Shown piece after piece: positions 55,000 through 64,000 of a stretch of 64,000 bases of DNA. The number at the start of each line of letters is the position of its first letter. Positions within the stretch are counted from its first letter, which is position 1. A program made the translations under genes and the position numbers. This DNA comes from Cryomorphaceae bacterium 1068 (GTDB taxonomy: Bacteria > Bacteroidota > Bacteroidia > Flavobacteriales_D > Cryomorphaceae), in contig JAPVXR010000002.1 of the NCBI GenBank assembly GCA_027214385.1, positions 124,001 through 188,000 of the forward strand, written 5' to 3'. The notes under the pieces were generated by a model. It had not been told where the DNA came from and did no database searches. It saw only the letters and a list, made by a program, of their open reading frames with translations.

Positions 55000-56757
55000 A
55001 TGGATCGATTAGTAAATAAAGAAAGTGGATTAGAGAGCAAGAAATTTACTTGGAAGAAGTTGAGTGCTCCCAACCGAGAAAGGGTGCGAACGCTCCATGA
55101 AAAGTTTCCGAGGCTCCATCCTGTACTGGCAGAGTTGCTGATAGCGAGGGGCTTGAATTCAGTAGAAAAGATCGCCGCGTATTTCTCTACTGACATTGGT
55201 GCTCTGCAGAGCGGCACCAAAATGAAGGATTTGGAAAAGGCGGCAGATCGACTGATTGTAGCCATCCAAGAGAACAAAAAAATTAGACTTTACGGCGATT
55301 ATGATGTGGACGGCACGACGTCCGTGGCTATGATGAGCCTTTTTCTTGAAAACCTGGATGCCGATTTTGATCATTACATACCCGATAGGTACAAAGAGGG
55401 TTATGGTGTGAGTGATGCAGGCATAGACGATGCGATTCAATCTGAGGTGAATCTTTTCATCACGCTAGATTGCGGGATCAGGGCTGTAGATAAAATCGAG
55501 AGGCTCAAAGATTCGGGGATCGATACTATCATATGCGATCACCACGAAACGGGCGAAAAAGTCCCACCTGCATTTGCCATATTAAATCATAAGCAGGAGG
55601 ACTGTCCTTATGAAGAGAAGATTCTCTGCGGTTGCGGTGTGGCACTAGCGCTCATTAAGGAAGTTGTGCAAAAGCTAGAGATCGATGACTTTGATTTCGA
55701 TCGATTTTACGAACTAGCAGCCATTGCGACCTGCAGCGATATTGTTCCGCTCAAGGGAGTGAATCGGGCCATTGTAGCCAAAGGGCTCGAGGTCATATCG
55801 AGAAATCCCGGATATGGCGTCAGGGCTTTGCTGGGAAATGCTGGTCATAGCGGTGGAGCTGTTCAAGTCAGCGACATTGTATTCAAGATTGCACCGCGCA
55901 TCAATGCCGCCGGAAGGATGGATCACGCCAATATCGGAGTGAAACTTCTTCGAGTACAATCCGAGGAAGAAGCGGCTGAACTGGCAGAGATAATCGAGAA
56001 GCTAAATATTTCCCGAAAGGAGAGGGACATTATCATAACGGAGGAAGCGCTGGAGCTGATGTTTTCTGAAGACCCCGAGCTGGAAAATGCCGCGACAATC
56101 GTGGCCAAAGAATCGTGGCACAAGGGGTTGGTAGGCATTGTGGCATCGCGGCTTATGGAGACATGCTATCGACCCACCATTGTACTCACAGAAATTGCCG
56201 GGTGGCTGAGTGGAAGCGCTCGAAGTACTCCCGCTTTCAACCTACACGAGGCACTCACCGTTTGTTCTGAGCATTTGGAAAAATACGGAGGTCATGCGGC
56301 AGCGGCAGGCCTTACGCTCAGAAAGGAGAAACTCGATCAGTTCAAGTCAGATTTTGAGGCTTACGCCAAAAGGGTACTCGGTTCGCAGAGAAAATACCCG
56401 GCCATTGAAATTGCTTTGGAATTGAATTTCGAAGATTGGCACAATACGGATTATCAGGAATTCTACATTCAGCTAAACAGATTCAGGCCTTATGGCCCTG
56501 AAAATTTACCTCCCGTTTTCGCTACACCTCATTGCCGTGCTCGTAATGTGAAAATAGTTGGTGGAACGCATTTGAAATTCACTGTTCACCAAGATGGTAG
56601 TGATGAGCGCGAACTTCCTGTGATTGCATTTGGCTTTGCCGATAAATTCGATCACATGGCTTCGGGTGGAGCTTTTGAATTGGCTTACAGCATTGAAGAA
56701 AACGTGTGGAAAGATCGAAGAACCCTTCAGCTTGTCGCAAAGGATATTAAGTTTTGA
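55000..56757 (+). CDS. recJ: single-stranded-DNA-specific exonuclease RecJ
   Basis: 585 aa from the ATG at 55000 (an upstream in-frame start at 54949 looks false). DHH-superfamily 5'-3' exonuclease for recombination and mismatch repair. Motif I is LYGDYDVDGTTSVAMM (about 96-111), motif III the DHH of ICDHHETGEKVP (about 176-187), and the DHHA1 domain ends in KYGGHAAAAGLTL (about 422-434). The C-terminal OB domain is complete. It overlaps the mscS gene by 11 nt at the 3' ends. Confidence 0.95.
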   Translation: MDRLVNKESGLESKKFTWKKLSAPNRERVRTLHEKFPRLHPVLAELLIARGLNSVEKIAAYFSTDIGALQSGTKMKDLEKAADRLIVAIQENKKIRLYGDYDVDGTTSVAMMSLFLENLDADFDHYIPDRYKEGYGVSDAGIDDAIQSEVNLFITLDCGIRAVDKIERLKDSGIDTIICDHHETGEKVPPAFAILNHKQEDCPYEEKILCGCGVALALIKEVVQKLEIDDFDFDRFYELAAIATCSDIVPLKGVNRAIVAKGLEVISRNPGYGVRALLGNAGHSGGAVQVSDIVFKIAPRINAAGRMDHANIGVKLLRVQSEEEAAELAEIIEKLNISRKERDIIITEEALELMFSEDPELENAATIVAKESWHKGLVGIVASRLMETCYRPTIVLTEIAGWLSGSARSTPAFNLHEALTVCSEHLEKYGGHAAAAGLTLRKEKLDQFKSDFEAYAKRVLGSQRKYPAIEIALELNFEDWHNTDYQEFYIQLNRFRPYGPENLPPVFATPHCRARNVKIVGGTHLKFTVHQDGSDERELPVIAFGFADKFDHMASGGAFELAYSIEENVWKDRRTLQLVAKDIKF

Positions 56758-57853
56758 AAGGATCCTGATTGGACGGAGCAATGATGTGAAGATCTCTCTG
56801 AGGGAATGGAATGTGAATATTGTGCTTCCTGAATTCCCTGTCTATATCAAAGCGAATTTCACTCTGTAAAGTTTCCACAACCCATGTTTTTTTCGCCCAG
56901 AAGAAAACCGTAAAGATCAAAGCACTATCTCCGAAATTATCAAAGCGAACAATGATTTCGCGATTCTTACTCACGTCGGGATGGCGGAGAGCACAATGGT
57001 ACAGGACATCTTTGACAAGTGCCGTATCACTCCCATACTTTACACCAACTTCTACATTAAATCGAGTCAGTTCGGTTCCATGGCTCCAATTCACCACTTT
57101 TTCTCCGATCAGTTTTGAATTGGGAATGATGATGTATTTCCCGTTTCGGGTCAATACCTTGGAAGTACGAATATCTATTTGCTTCACCCGAGCTACCAAT
57201 CCATCAACTTCTATCACATCTCCCACTTTAATAGGTCCTTCAAAAAGAATGATCAAACCCGAAATGAGATCGTAGAATAAGTACTGCAATCCAAAACCAA
57301 TACCCACCAAAAGCGCACCTGCACCGGCTAGGATCAACTTCATGTCGATACCGATGCTTGTAAGACCTACCAAGACGGCGAAACCGTATAGGCCGTATTT
57401 GGTCAGCTTAAATACGGTGTACTCCTTTCCTTCGTCTACCCAAGTTTTTCGCGAGAAATTCTTTTTGAGAATAATTCGAATCAGTCTGGCAAGGATTCTC
57501 GTAATGATGAGGATAATGATGAGAATGAAAACATTCCCAACAGTGATCGTTACTTTTTCAGTGGTGATGAGTTGGTAATCGAAAATAGCTTCCAACAAAG
57601 GCATTAGCCCCAAACTCACAACTGCTCCCACCACACCGATCAGTAGAATGATGTTTTTCCCCGATTTGATAAAAAGAGCTTCTCTCTCTTTGTCAAATAC
57701 ATCAAGCGCCCTGATTTGCTTGTGAACGAATACTTTATAAAACCGAAGTACGAGACGCGTCAGGAATATGATAAAGATCAGCGTAAGAATATTTCCTACC
57801 GTAACATGTAGCAGATCAGACTCATAGAAGCTATACCCAAAAAAGTCGCTCAT
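56747..57853 (-). CDS. small-conductance mechanosensitive channel (MscS family)
   Basis: 368 aa. Four or five N-terminal membrane helices, the pore-helix TM3 region LILAGAGALLVGIGFGLQYL (about 170-189), the beta domain (VGDVIEVDGLVARVKQIDIR, about 210-229), and the C-terminal alpha/beta domain with HNIHIPFPQRDLHI (about 345-358). Releases solutes under hypo-osmotic shock. Last gene of the minus-strand operon, 4 bp after dnaG. Confidence 0.93.
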   Translation of the reverse strand: MSDFFGYSFYESDLLHVTVGNILTLIFIIFLTRLVLRFYKVFVHKQIRALDVFDKEREALFIKSGKNIILLIGVVGAVVSLGLMPLLEAIFDYQLITTEKVTITVGNVFILIIILIITRILARLIRIILKKNFSRKTWVDEGKEYTVFKLTKYGLYGFAVLVGLTSIGIDMKLILAGAGALLVGIGFGLQYLFYDLISGLIILFEGPIKVGDVIEVDGLVARVKQIDIRTSKVLTRNGKYIIIPNSKLIGEKVVNWSHGTELTRFNVEVGVKYGSDTALVKDVLYHCALRHPDVSKNREIIVRFDNFGDSALIFTVFFWAKKTWVVETLQSEIRFDIDREFRKHNIHIPFPQRDLHIIAPSNQDPFKT

Positions 57854-57857
57854 ATTG

Positions 57858-59795
57858 CTAGATAATTGTACTTCCGAAAAAATCGCTCAACTGTATTTTC
57901 ATTTGGTCAAGTTTGATTTTCTCTTGCAAGTGCAAATTTAGTTCTTCTTCGCTCTCTGCGCTCTTGATTGCTTGTTCGACTTCCCGCATCAAGGTTTTAA
58001 TTTTACTCAGCTTCAATCGCATCAAGGGATCAAAGACGGTTCGGCGTAGGTCTTTCTCTTCAGAGTCGGTGTAGATGCGGTGCTTATCCGCCCAATTTTC
58101 GCTCAATTCGTAAGGGCTTGAAATCATCGCAGCAATGGCTTCGCTCAATTCTGCATTTCTCACCAATTTTTCGGTGGTAGGAAAACTCCCTACTTCTTTA
58201 AAATGAATTCTGAATCGCTCAATGATACCTCCGAATACTTCTGACTTAAACGAAATTTCATCTTGAAGCAGATCGTGAAGAATGTATTCAGCCACTTGGA
58301 CTTTTACCTTTTCATCCTCGCCTTCGTCAGACTGTATATCCACTTCGATCTCTTGAGCACCGTAGTTGATCAGAATCCGCGTGACCTCTTTTTCCCAAAT
58401 GGTAGAATCTGAAACGGGAATAACTCCCTCTTGATCCTCTTTGTGTTGAGGCTCATCGGGAATTGTTTCGGGATCGACTCCTGCTTTTCGGAAAGTTCGC
58501 TTTCGCAAAAACTTGTTGAGCTCGTTGAGAAGGGCCTTCTCGGGAATTTCGAGTTTCTTGCTGCAACGTTGAATGTAAATACTGCGCGTAATCTGATCCG
58601 TAATGAGCGACAAGCTTTCAACAATTCTTCTTGTCGCCTCCGCTCTTTTAATGGGATCGTCAGGATGACCATCCATCAGGACTTCGATCATAAAGTCCGT
58701 AAAATCTTTTGCACCCGTATTAAGGTATTCCTCTAACTCGGTTTGAGACACTGATCGAGCGAATGAGTCAGGGTCGTGTCCTTCCGGGAAAAGCAATACT
58801 TTGACCTGAAGCCCCTCTGTCAAGAGAAGGTCTATTCCGCGCAAGGCGGCATTTATTCCCGCTTTGTCCCCGTCGTAGAGAACAGAGACATTTTTCGTGT
58901 AGCGCTTGATCAGCTTGGCCTGCTCTGAAGTAAGCGAAGTTCCTGACGAAGCCACTGCGTATTCAACTCCTGCTTGATTGAGCGAGATTACGTCAGTATA
59001 TCCTTCCACCAAGAAGCACTTGTCTTCTTTTATAATGCTCTGCTTTCCTTCGTAAAGTCCGTAAAGTGTCTTGCTCTTGTCGTAGAGTTCACTTTCGGGA
59101 GAGTTGATGTATTTTACCTTATTGTCTGCTTTCAGCGTCCTTCCGGCAAAAGCGATGCAACGACCGCTCACATTTCTGATCGGGAAAATGACCCGACCTC
59201 GAAAGAAGTCGTACTTCCCGTAATTCCCCTCTTTGGTCAGCCCCAAATTCAGAAGGTGCTCTTCTTTGTGACCTGCATCTACGGCCGTTTTTAGGAGGGC
59301 ATCATTTTTTTCCAGTGCATACCCCAGTGCAAACTTGCGGATGGTCTTGTCAGAAAATCCCCTTTCGCGAAAGTAGCTCAGGCCGATGGACTTTCCTTCG
59401 TCGTTTTCCCAAAGGTTTTTCTCGAAAGATTCCAAAGCGAATTTGTTGACCAACACCAGGCTTTCGCGGAGGCTCTGATCCTCCTTCTCTTTAGGTCCCA
59501 TCTCGGTTTCTTCCACCTCAATGGCATACTTATCGGCTATGTATCGAAGCGCCTCAGGATATGACATGTGCTCCAGCTCCATCAGGAAGGTCACGGCGTT
59601 TCCACCTTTTCCCGAGCTAAAATCCTTGAAGATTCCTTTTGCCGGCGATACGAAAAACGAAGGCGTTTTTTCATCAGACCACGGACTCAGGCCTTTGAGA
59701 TTTGAGCCTGCTCTTTTGAGCTGCACGAAGTCGGCGACTACCTCTTCGATACGAGCTGCTTCAAAAATCTTGTCTATGGTATTTCTATTGATCAA
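57858..59795 (-). CDS. dnaG: DNA primase with replaced zinc ligands
   Basis: 645 aa. The N-terminal primase zinc domain keeps its frame (DEKTPSFFVSPAKG, about 41-54) but the Cys/His ligands are changed: residues 37, 40, 58 and 61 are Ser, Ser, Asp, Ser, where the canonical pattern is C-P-F-H and C-F-G-C. The catalytic TOPRIM parts follow (GRVIFPIRNVSGRCIAFAGR, CFLVEGYTDVISL, VSVLYDGDKAGINAALRG). The C-terminal DnaB-binding region is present. Its start overlaps the stop of the lipoprotein gene by 4 nt. Confidence 0.94.
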   Translation of the reverse strand: MINRNTIDKIFEAARIEEVVADFVQLKRAGSNLKGLSPWSDEKTPSFFVSPAKGIFKDFSSGKGGNAVTFLMELEHMSYPEALRYIADKYAIEVEETEMGPKEKEDQSLRESLVLVNKFALESFEKNLWENDEGKSIGLSYFRERGFSDKTIRKFALGYALEKNDALLKTAVDAGHKEEHLLNLGLTKEGNYGKYDFFRGRVIFPIRNVSGRCIAFAGRTLKADNKVKYINSPESELYDKSKTLYGLYEGKQSIIKEDKCFLVEGYTDVISLNQAGVEYAVASSGTSLTSEQAKLIKRYTKNVSVLYDGDKAGINAALRGIDLLLTEGLQVKVLLFPEGHDPDSFARSVSQTELEEYLNTGAKDFTDFMIEVLMDGHPDDPIKRAEATRRIVESLSLITDQITRSIYIQRCSKKLEIPEKALLNELNKFLRKRTFRKAGVDPETIPDEPQHKEDQEGVIPVSDSTIWEKEVTRILINYGAQEIEVDIQSDEGEDEKVKVQVAEYILHDLLQDEISFKSEVFGGIIERFRIHFKEVGSFPTTEKLVRNAELSEAIAAMISSPYELSENWADKHRIYTDSEEKDLRRTVFDPLMRLKLSKIKTLMREVEQAIKSAESEEELNLHLQEKIKLDQMKIQLSDFFGSTII

Positions 59796-60229
59796 CGCAG
59801 TCCGGTAGAATCGGGTTTAAAAATATTGTCACTCTCAATTATGTCCATATCAACTTTTTCCACCATCGTACCTGTGGTGTCGTAGAATGTCCAAATACCC
59901 GATGGCTCGTCATTGTAATAGGCCCCTTGATACCGCATCATTCCATTGGGGTAATAAGTTACGGCATCACCTTCACGGTATCCGTTTCGGTAGGTGGCTT
60001 CGCTCCATCGGTAGCCCGTTGGATAAAAAGACTCCCATTTCCCGATTCTTTTTCCGCCTTGGCTTGTGCCTTGCAGCTTTACTGCTCCATTGGGGTGGTA
60101 CTCCACCACCTGTACAATCTCTCGCGAGCTGAGAGCTCGAGTTGCGTCTTTTTCATCTCCGCTTTGATTGGTCGCGGAGTCGCAAGCGCAAAGGGTCAGC
60201 GCGAGTAGAAAGAATACGCGAATTGTCAT
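59792..60229 (-). CDS. MORN-repeat-like lipoprotein (YwqK-type)
   Basis: 145 aa from the ATG at 60229; upstream codons lie in the synthase gene. Lipobox at TLCACD (Cys about 16). Three MORN-type repeats: VVEYHPNGAVKLQGTSQGGK, then YPTGYRWSEATYRNGYREGD and YYPNGMMRYQGAYYNDEPSG. It is in an operon with a polyprenyl synthase upstream and dnaG downstream (ATGA overlap). Role unknown; the repeats may bind a membrane or partner protein. Confidence 0.82.
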   Translation of the reverse strand: MTIRVFFLLALTLCACDSATNQSGDEKDATRALSSREIVQVVEYHPNGAVKLQGTSQGGKRIGKWESFYPTGYRWSEATYRNGYREGDAVTYYPNGMMRYQGAYYNDEPSGIWTFYDTTGTMVEKVDMDIIESDNIFKPDSTGLR

Positions 60230-60242
60230 AAATAAGAAGAGT

Positions 60243-61217
60243 TTACTTTTTGCGTTCGATCGTGTAATTGACGAGGGCTTCCAAAGAATTTCTGGCCTCG
60301 CCTTCTTCAAAAGTATGAAGAATTTCCAAAGCCTCATCTCGGTAGGCGAGCATTTTATCTCGAGCATATTCTATACCTCCTGATGCCATGACATAGTCGA
60401 TTACTTTCGCTACTCGATTCTTGTCTTCGTGGTGATTTTTCACGGAGTTGATCAACCATTTTCGGTCGCGTCTTTCTGCTTTCGCCAAAGCGTATATCAA
60501 AGGCAAGGTCATTTTCTTTTCCTTGATGTCAATCCCGGTTGGCTTGCCAATTTTCCCATTGACGTTGTAGTCAAAAAGGTCATCCTTGAGTTGAAAAGCG
60601 ATTCCCGTTTTTTCGCCGAAAAGGCGCATTCTCTCCTGCGAATCCAAATCAGTTTTGGAGGAGTGTGCTCCACTTTGGCAGCAAGCTGCAATGAGCGATG
60701 CCGTTTTTTGACGGATGATTTCAAAATAAACTTCTTCCGTGATGTCGAGCTTTCGAGCTTTCTCCATTTGCATCAGCTCTCCTTCCGACATTTCCTTCAC
60801 AGCGTTACTCACGATTTTCAGAAGCTCAAATTCTCCCTCGTCCACACTCATCAGTAGTCCTCGAGAAAGGAGGAAGTCGCCGACCAATACGGCTATCTTA
60901 TTTTTCCAAAGGGCATTGATCGAAAAGAAACCACGGCGCAAATTGGCATCATCTACCACATCATCGTGAACAAGGGTAGCTGTGTGGAGCAACTCAATCA
61001 GAGAGGCCGCCACATAAGTGCTGTCGTTAATGCCTCCGCACATTTTTGCCGATAAGAACACGAACATAGGGCGCATCTGCTTCCCTTTCCGCTTTACAAT
61101 GTAGTGGGTGATTTTATCGAGCAAGGGGGTCTTGCTCCTCATCGACTCGCGAAAGCGATGCTCAAATTCGTCCATTTCGGCAGAAATGGGAGCTTTTATT
61201 TCTTTAACCCCTGTCAT
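60243..61217 (-). CDS. polyprenyl diphosphate synthase
   Basis: 324 aa from the ATG at 61217 (a TTG at 61229 adds four residues). Trans-isoprenyl synthase. The first Asp-rich motif is LVHDDVVDDANLRRG (about 86-100), the second is QLKDDLFDYNVNGKIG (about 212-227). It makes a long prenyl diphosphate for quinone side chains or similar. In the family the residue before the first motif sets chain length; here it lies in the alpha-helix ASLIELLHTATL, consistent with a long-chain type. First gene of the operon with dnaG and mscS, or second after 61259. Confidence 0.92.
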   Translation of the reverse strand: MTGVKEIKAPISAEMDEFEHRFRESMRSKTPLLDKITHYIVKRKGKQMRPMFVFLSAKMCGGINDSTYVAASLIELLHTATLVHDDVVDDANLRRGFFSINALWKNKIAVLVGDFLLSRGLLMSVDEGEFELLKIVSNAVKEMSEGELMQMEKARKLDITEEVYFEIIRQKTASLIAACCQSGAHSSKTDLDSQERMRLFGEKTGIAFQLKDDLFDYNVNGKIGKPTGIDIKEKKMTLPLIYALAKAERRDRKWLINSVKNHHEDKNRVAKVIDYVMASGGIEYARDKMLAYRDEALEILHTFEEGEARNSLEALVNYTIERKK

Positions 61218-61258
61218 TTGATCGGGCAAATATCACAATTCAATCTCACTCTGTGTCG

Positions 61259-62791
61259 TTATGGGGTCAGTACTTTTATATACCTCGTCCTGTTGCCATT
61301 GTAGGTGGTTAATATTTGGCACTTTGTTGTTTTATATTGCTGCTCGGCATCAAGATGATATCCATCTATAGCGTCAGAATTAATTGACATTTTTTCGAGT
61401 GAATTCTCACCAAGTATGCAGTAGGTTATGTTTATGTTATTGTCATTATTAAGAGCTCGGTAATCGTTGTACTCCACGGGCGAGAGTGATTCATTGCGCA
61501 CGTGATCGTTGTAAAAAAACAAGAGCTTGTTGCCCCATTGCGTGGTTACATAAGATGTATATCGGCCGCTACCCTGAGAACTGGATTGGTATTTTGGAAT
61601 GACGATATTCTCTTCAATCCTCGAGCTCGGTCGGATAGTTGAGATCAATAGCTCTTCATTGTAATGTATAAGAATTACGGTATACATTCTAGACGCGGGG
61701 TCATACACCGTTGACTCGCGAGAGTACCTTTTCTCACTTACCATTGTTAGGGATCCGTTGCTTTTTAGGAATACTTTGTCGAGTTTGAAAAGACCCAGAT
61801 CATCTTCATTATTTTTGATGTCGTGGCGAAACATGAGGCGGAAATCTCTGTCAAATGGGGAAAGGCCTGTGTTTAAAAGCTGTCCCGTATTCGAGTCTAT
61901 AACCACCGAGAATGTTCCCACCATCGAAGGCTCAACCATATTGCTGTAGTATCCTGCTAGCCATAAATTGGTATCAGGTGTCAATGTGAGCTTCAAGTCA
62001 TAGAACCATTTATTGCCCAAAGCCAAGGATTTTTCTTTCACTCCTTCTTTTGCGGGATTATAGGTCAGTAACGAATACGAATCTGGCAATACACGAACCT
62101 CTGACTCTTTTCGTAATGAGATGATTCCGTGAAAGACTCCGTTGGGAGTCATCACTGCGTCTTCTAGCAATACTTTATCTGAAGGGTAAGGGATTTCAAT
62201 TTCTTTAGTATCCAAAAGATTGAGCTCCGAGTCGAAATAACGCAAAGCAAATTTTTCGTTTCGAACAGGGTTTTTCTCTTCCGGGATAAAGAGAATTACC
62301 TTTTGACTGTCTTCACTTTGGAACATCAAGAATCCATGTTCTGAAATGAGCGCTTCGCGATCAGCGATTCCAATAACAATGGGCTCTTTACTGATTTGTA
62401 AATCGTCAGAAATTCGATAAGCCATGATGTAGATATCCGTTCCTTCAGGATCTTCGGCTGTGGCAATCAAAAAGCTGGAATTGGCTGTGGAAATTGGATA
62501 GGCCAAAGAGGGAACTCTATTGCTGATTTCAGACGGTGTAAACGAGAGAGTTTTCACTACCGTGAGACTATCGGTTCCTATTTTCTCAATGATGAATTCA
62601 CCTTTTTTGCGACGATCAGTGCGGATACAGTAGAAGAATTCTTCGCTATGGCCAAAAGTCTCCCAAATGCGATTTCCCTTCTGCTCCTCTAAGTCAGGGC
62701 CCACGAAAAACTCCACCTTAGCAGTATCTTGTGCTCTTAGCGAGCAAAATAGAAAAGTCAGAAGAAGAAGTAAGATCGAACTAGGTCGCAT
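61259..62791 (-). CDS. uncharacterised secreted protein
   Basis: 510 aa, not recognised. Signal peptide (about 1-20, ending SLRAQ). The body has many short beta-type segments with alternating aromatic and charged residues (IWETFGHSEEFFYCIRTDRR, TVVKTLSFTP, DLKLTLTPDTNLWLAGYYSN), compatible with a beta-propeller. No T9SS sorting domain is visible at the C-terminus. It is divergent from the outer-membrane protein gene at 62836 and 41 bp before the polyprenyl synthase gene, with which it may be cotranscribed. Confidence 0.75.
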   Translation of the reverse strand: MRPSSILLLLLTFLFCSLRAQDTAKVEFFVGPDLEEQKGNRIWETFGHSEEFFYCIRTDRRKKGEFIIEKIGTDSLTVVKTLSFTPSEISNRVPSLAYPISTANSSFLIATAEDPEGTDIYIMAYRISDDLQISKEPIVIGIADREALISEHGFLMFQSEDSQKVILFIPEEKNPVRNEKFALRYFDSELNLLDTKEIEIPYPSDKVLLEDAVMTPNGVFHGIISLRKESEVRVLPDSYSLLTYNPAKEGVKEKSLALGNKWFYDLKLTLTPDTNLWLAGYYSNMVEPSMVGTFSVVIDSNTGQLLNTGLSPFDRDFRLMFRHDIKNNEDDLGLFKLDKVFLKSNGSLTMVSEKRYSRESTVYDPASRMYTVILIHYNEELLISTIRPSSRIEENIVIPKYQSSSQGSGRYTSYVTTQWGNKLLFFYNDHVRNESLSPVEYNDYRALNNDNNINITYCILGENSLEKMSINSDAIDGYHLDAEQQYKTTKCQILTTYNGNRTRYIKVLTP

Positions 62792-62835
62792 GAAATTCTC
62801 TATATCTTCGTGGTTGTTACAAAAACCATGTCATT

Positions 62836-63516
62836 GTGATAGGAAGGTATAAATATATCCTCTTCTTCCTTACTTTCTTGGCCTCAAATGCTTTCGGCCA
62901 GACTCAAGAAACCGAGGATTTTGATTTTTATATTCAAGATTCCATTTACTCCGTTAGAAACGCCATAAAGGTAGATCCTGTTCAGATTATTTACGGTGAT
63001 TACCGACTTTATTATGAGCACATCCTTTCGGGAAGGTTTAGTGTCCAAGTCGGAGCAGGGTTTACCAGAAGAGACTATACCTCTGGATGGTTCGATTACG
63101 AACTCGACAACTTTGGAAACAACGTTGACATTAAAACAGGGCCCACTGTTTCTCTTTCTTTCCGACGCTACTTCAAAGACTATGAAGAACTTGGCGGCAC
63201 ATATTTATCGGTAGGAGCGAATTACCGTGAATACAAAAAAGAATTTGCTGTCATCGATACGGCTGGTGCTCTAACTGATTTCACTTTCACTGATGACCGT
63301 CGATCTGTGTCGGTTATTTTCAATATTGGTTACCAGGCACTTCCGCTTACAAGTAATGTTTTTGCCGATTTTTACACGGGTCCCGCCATTCGCTTCAAGA
63401 ATTACGACATCGTGAGAACCACGTCTACCAATGACCCTGAAGCCTATTCGGTTGAAAATTTGGAAGAGTTTGTTTTTGGTTGGGAGCTTGGCGTTAGAAT
63501 TGGATTTGGATTCTGA
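62836..63516 (+). CDS. predicted outer-membrane beta-barrel protein
   Basis: 226 aa, GTG start. Signal peptide ends ASNAFGQ. The rest is an alternation of amphipathic strands with aromatic girdle residues (YYEHILSGRFSVQVGAGF, GPTVSLSFRRYFKDY, SVGANYREYKKEFAV, FGWELGVRIGFGF), ending in the aromatic C-terminal Phe typical of BamA substrates. No homolog recognised; OmpW/DUF3575-like porins are possible. Confidence 0.72.
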   Translation: MIGRYKYILFFLTFLASNAFGQTQETEDFDFYIQDSIYSVRNAIKVDPVQIIYGDYRLYYEHILSGRFSVQVGAGFTRRDYTSGWFDYELDNFGNNVDIKTGPTVSLSFRRYFKDYEELGGTYLSVGANYREYKKEFAVIDTAGALTDFTFTDDRRSVSVIFNIGYQALPLTSNVFADFYTGPAIRFKNYDIVRTTSTNDPEAYSVENLEEFVFGWELGVRIGFGF

Positions 63517-63714
63517 TAATTGGTATCAAGTATCAAGATGAGAATGCCTGAATAACAGTAAGTTCGCTACTGCTCAATAGAGATTCCAGCGGGAAAACTA
63601 CATCGATGAATAAGTCATACAAGCAATTCTCTGCGGACTCAGCGCCTTCTCATTTTTCTCTGCGAGAACCCGCATAGTCCCGTGTTTGAAGAACAGTTTT
63701 AATCAGCCTCACGG
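63517..63714. other. short gene-free region before rlmN 3' end
   Basis: 198 bp, nothing recognised; no hairpin with a T-run for the minus-strand rlmN was found. Confidence 0.5.
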
Positions 63715-64000
63715 CTAGTCAGTGATTTTCAAAGCCGCCTTGTTCTTATTCGCCAATTGGCCGCAGGCTGCATCGATATCTTTTCCACGGCTGCGTCTCA
63801 CATTCACAATGATGTTCCGACTTTCAAGGTATTCTGCGAAAGCGTCCACCTTTTCGGGATCAGCTTGTTTGAATTCACCATCATCGATGGGGTTGTACTC
63901 GATGATGTTGATTTTGCAGGGAACGATCATCGCGAAGTCGGCGAGTTCACGGGCATCTTCTAATTCGTCGTTGAAATCCTTGAAAATGATGTACTCGTAG
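63715..64000 (-). CDS. rlmN: dual-specificity RNA methyltransferase RlmN, C-terminal part
   Basis: Partial; the 5' part lies beyond the window end. About 95 codons remain. The segment MIVPCKINIIEYNPIDD continues into SRNIIVNVRRSRGKDIDAAC, followed by GQLANK. The Cys of ACGQLA is the methylated Cys of the radical SAM mechanism of RlmN (A2503 of 23S rRNA and A37 of some tRNAs). The usual RlmN C-terminus ends close after this motif, as here. Confidence 0.9.
   Translation of the reverse strand, partial: YEYIIFKDFNDELEDARELADFAMIVPCKINIIEYNPIDDGEFKQADPEKVDAFAEYLESRNIIVNVRRSRGKDIDAACGQLANKNKAALKITD

Noticed and set aside
1-64000. CRISPR arrays, prophage or insertion sequences
   Set aside because: No direct-repeat arrays with spacers, transposase-like or integrase-like proteins were seen.

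Overview
The window is a piece of a Bacteroidota chromosome, most likely a marine Flavobacteriales member of the Cryomorphaceae/Schleiferiaceae type (this placement is inference). The evidence is: two secreted proteins, one with a clear type IX secretion C-terminal sorting domain and one with a C-terminal domain of that kind; a MurF-alanine racemase fusion; a eukaryote-like class I ribonucleotide reductase; alpha2-type glycyl-tRNA synthetase; a DnaG whose zinc ligands are replaced; tRNA-Leu without an encoded CCA; and several promoters of the Bacteroidota form TTTG-N19-TAnnTTTG.

Positions 1-13200 hold a surface-polysaccharide locus. It has four sulfotransferases, a Wzy/WaaL-like polymerase or ligase, a WecG/TagA-type glycosyltransferase, and an opposing operon wza - wzc-like kinase - GT4 - MBOAT O-acyltransferase - SGNH/DltD-like partner. 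Next to it (13.5-16.1 kb) lie an SLC13/RCK-domain permease and CysQ, which removes the PAP by-product of sulfotransferases. An APS/PAPS reductase lies at 51.7 kb. Together they suggest a sulfated and O-acylated exopolysaccharide or capsule.

16-36 kb is mostly housekeeping: CtpA-like peptidase, dCMP deaminase, tRNA-Leu(CAA), prs, rplY/ctc, pth, a large T9SS-secreted multidomain protein, glyS, a DUF3109 protein, nrdB-nrdA, hemA-hemC-hemD, a glutaryl-CoA-dehydrogenase-like flavoenzyme, DUF4271, and a second HemD-like protein. 36-50 kb has rnpA, a second CtpA-like peptidase, a second O-antigen-ligase/glycosyltransferase pair, a subtilase, murF-alr, tdk, an M28 peptidase and rsmI. 50-64 kb has a VAT1-like oxidoreductase, an epimerase, cysH, an Lrp/AsnC regulator, a strange tRNA-like RNA gene, a Cys-rich repeat lipoprotein, recJ, an operon polyprenyl synthase - MORN-type lipoprotein - dnaG - mscS, two unrecognised exported proteins, and the 3' end of rlmN.

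The most unusual object is the RNA gene at 53002-53117. It folds as a complete tRNA with all core tertiary nucleotides, but joins a Leu-type D arm, an Asp-type anticodon loop (GUC) with U37, a 44-nt variable region and an encoded G73-CCA, followed by its own strong terminator. The sulfated-polysaccharide locus is the most interesting protein-coding region. No CRISPR array, prophage or insertion sequence was seen.
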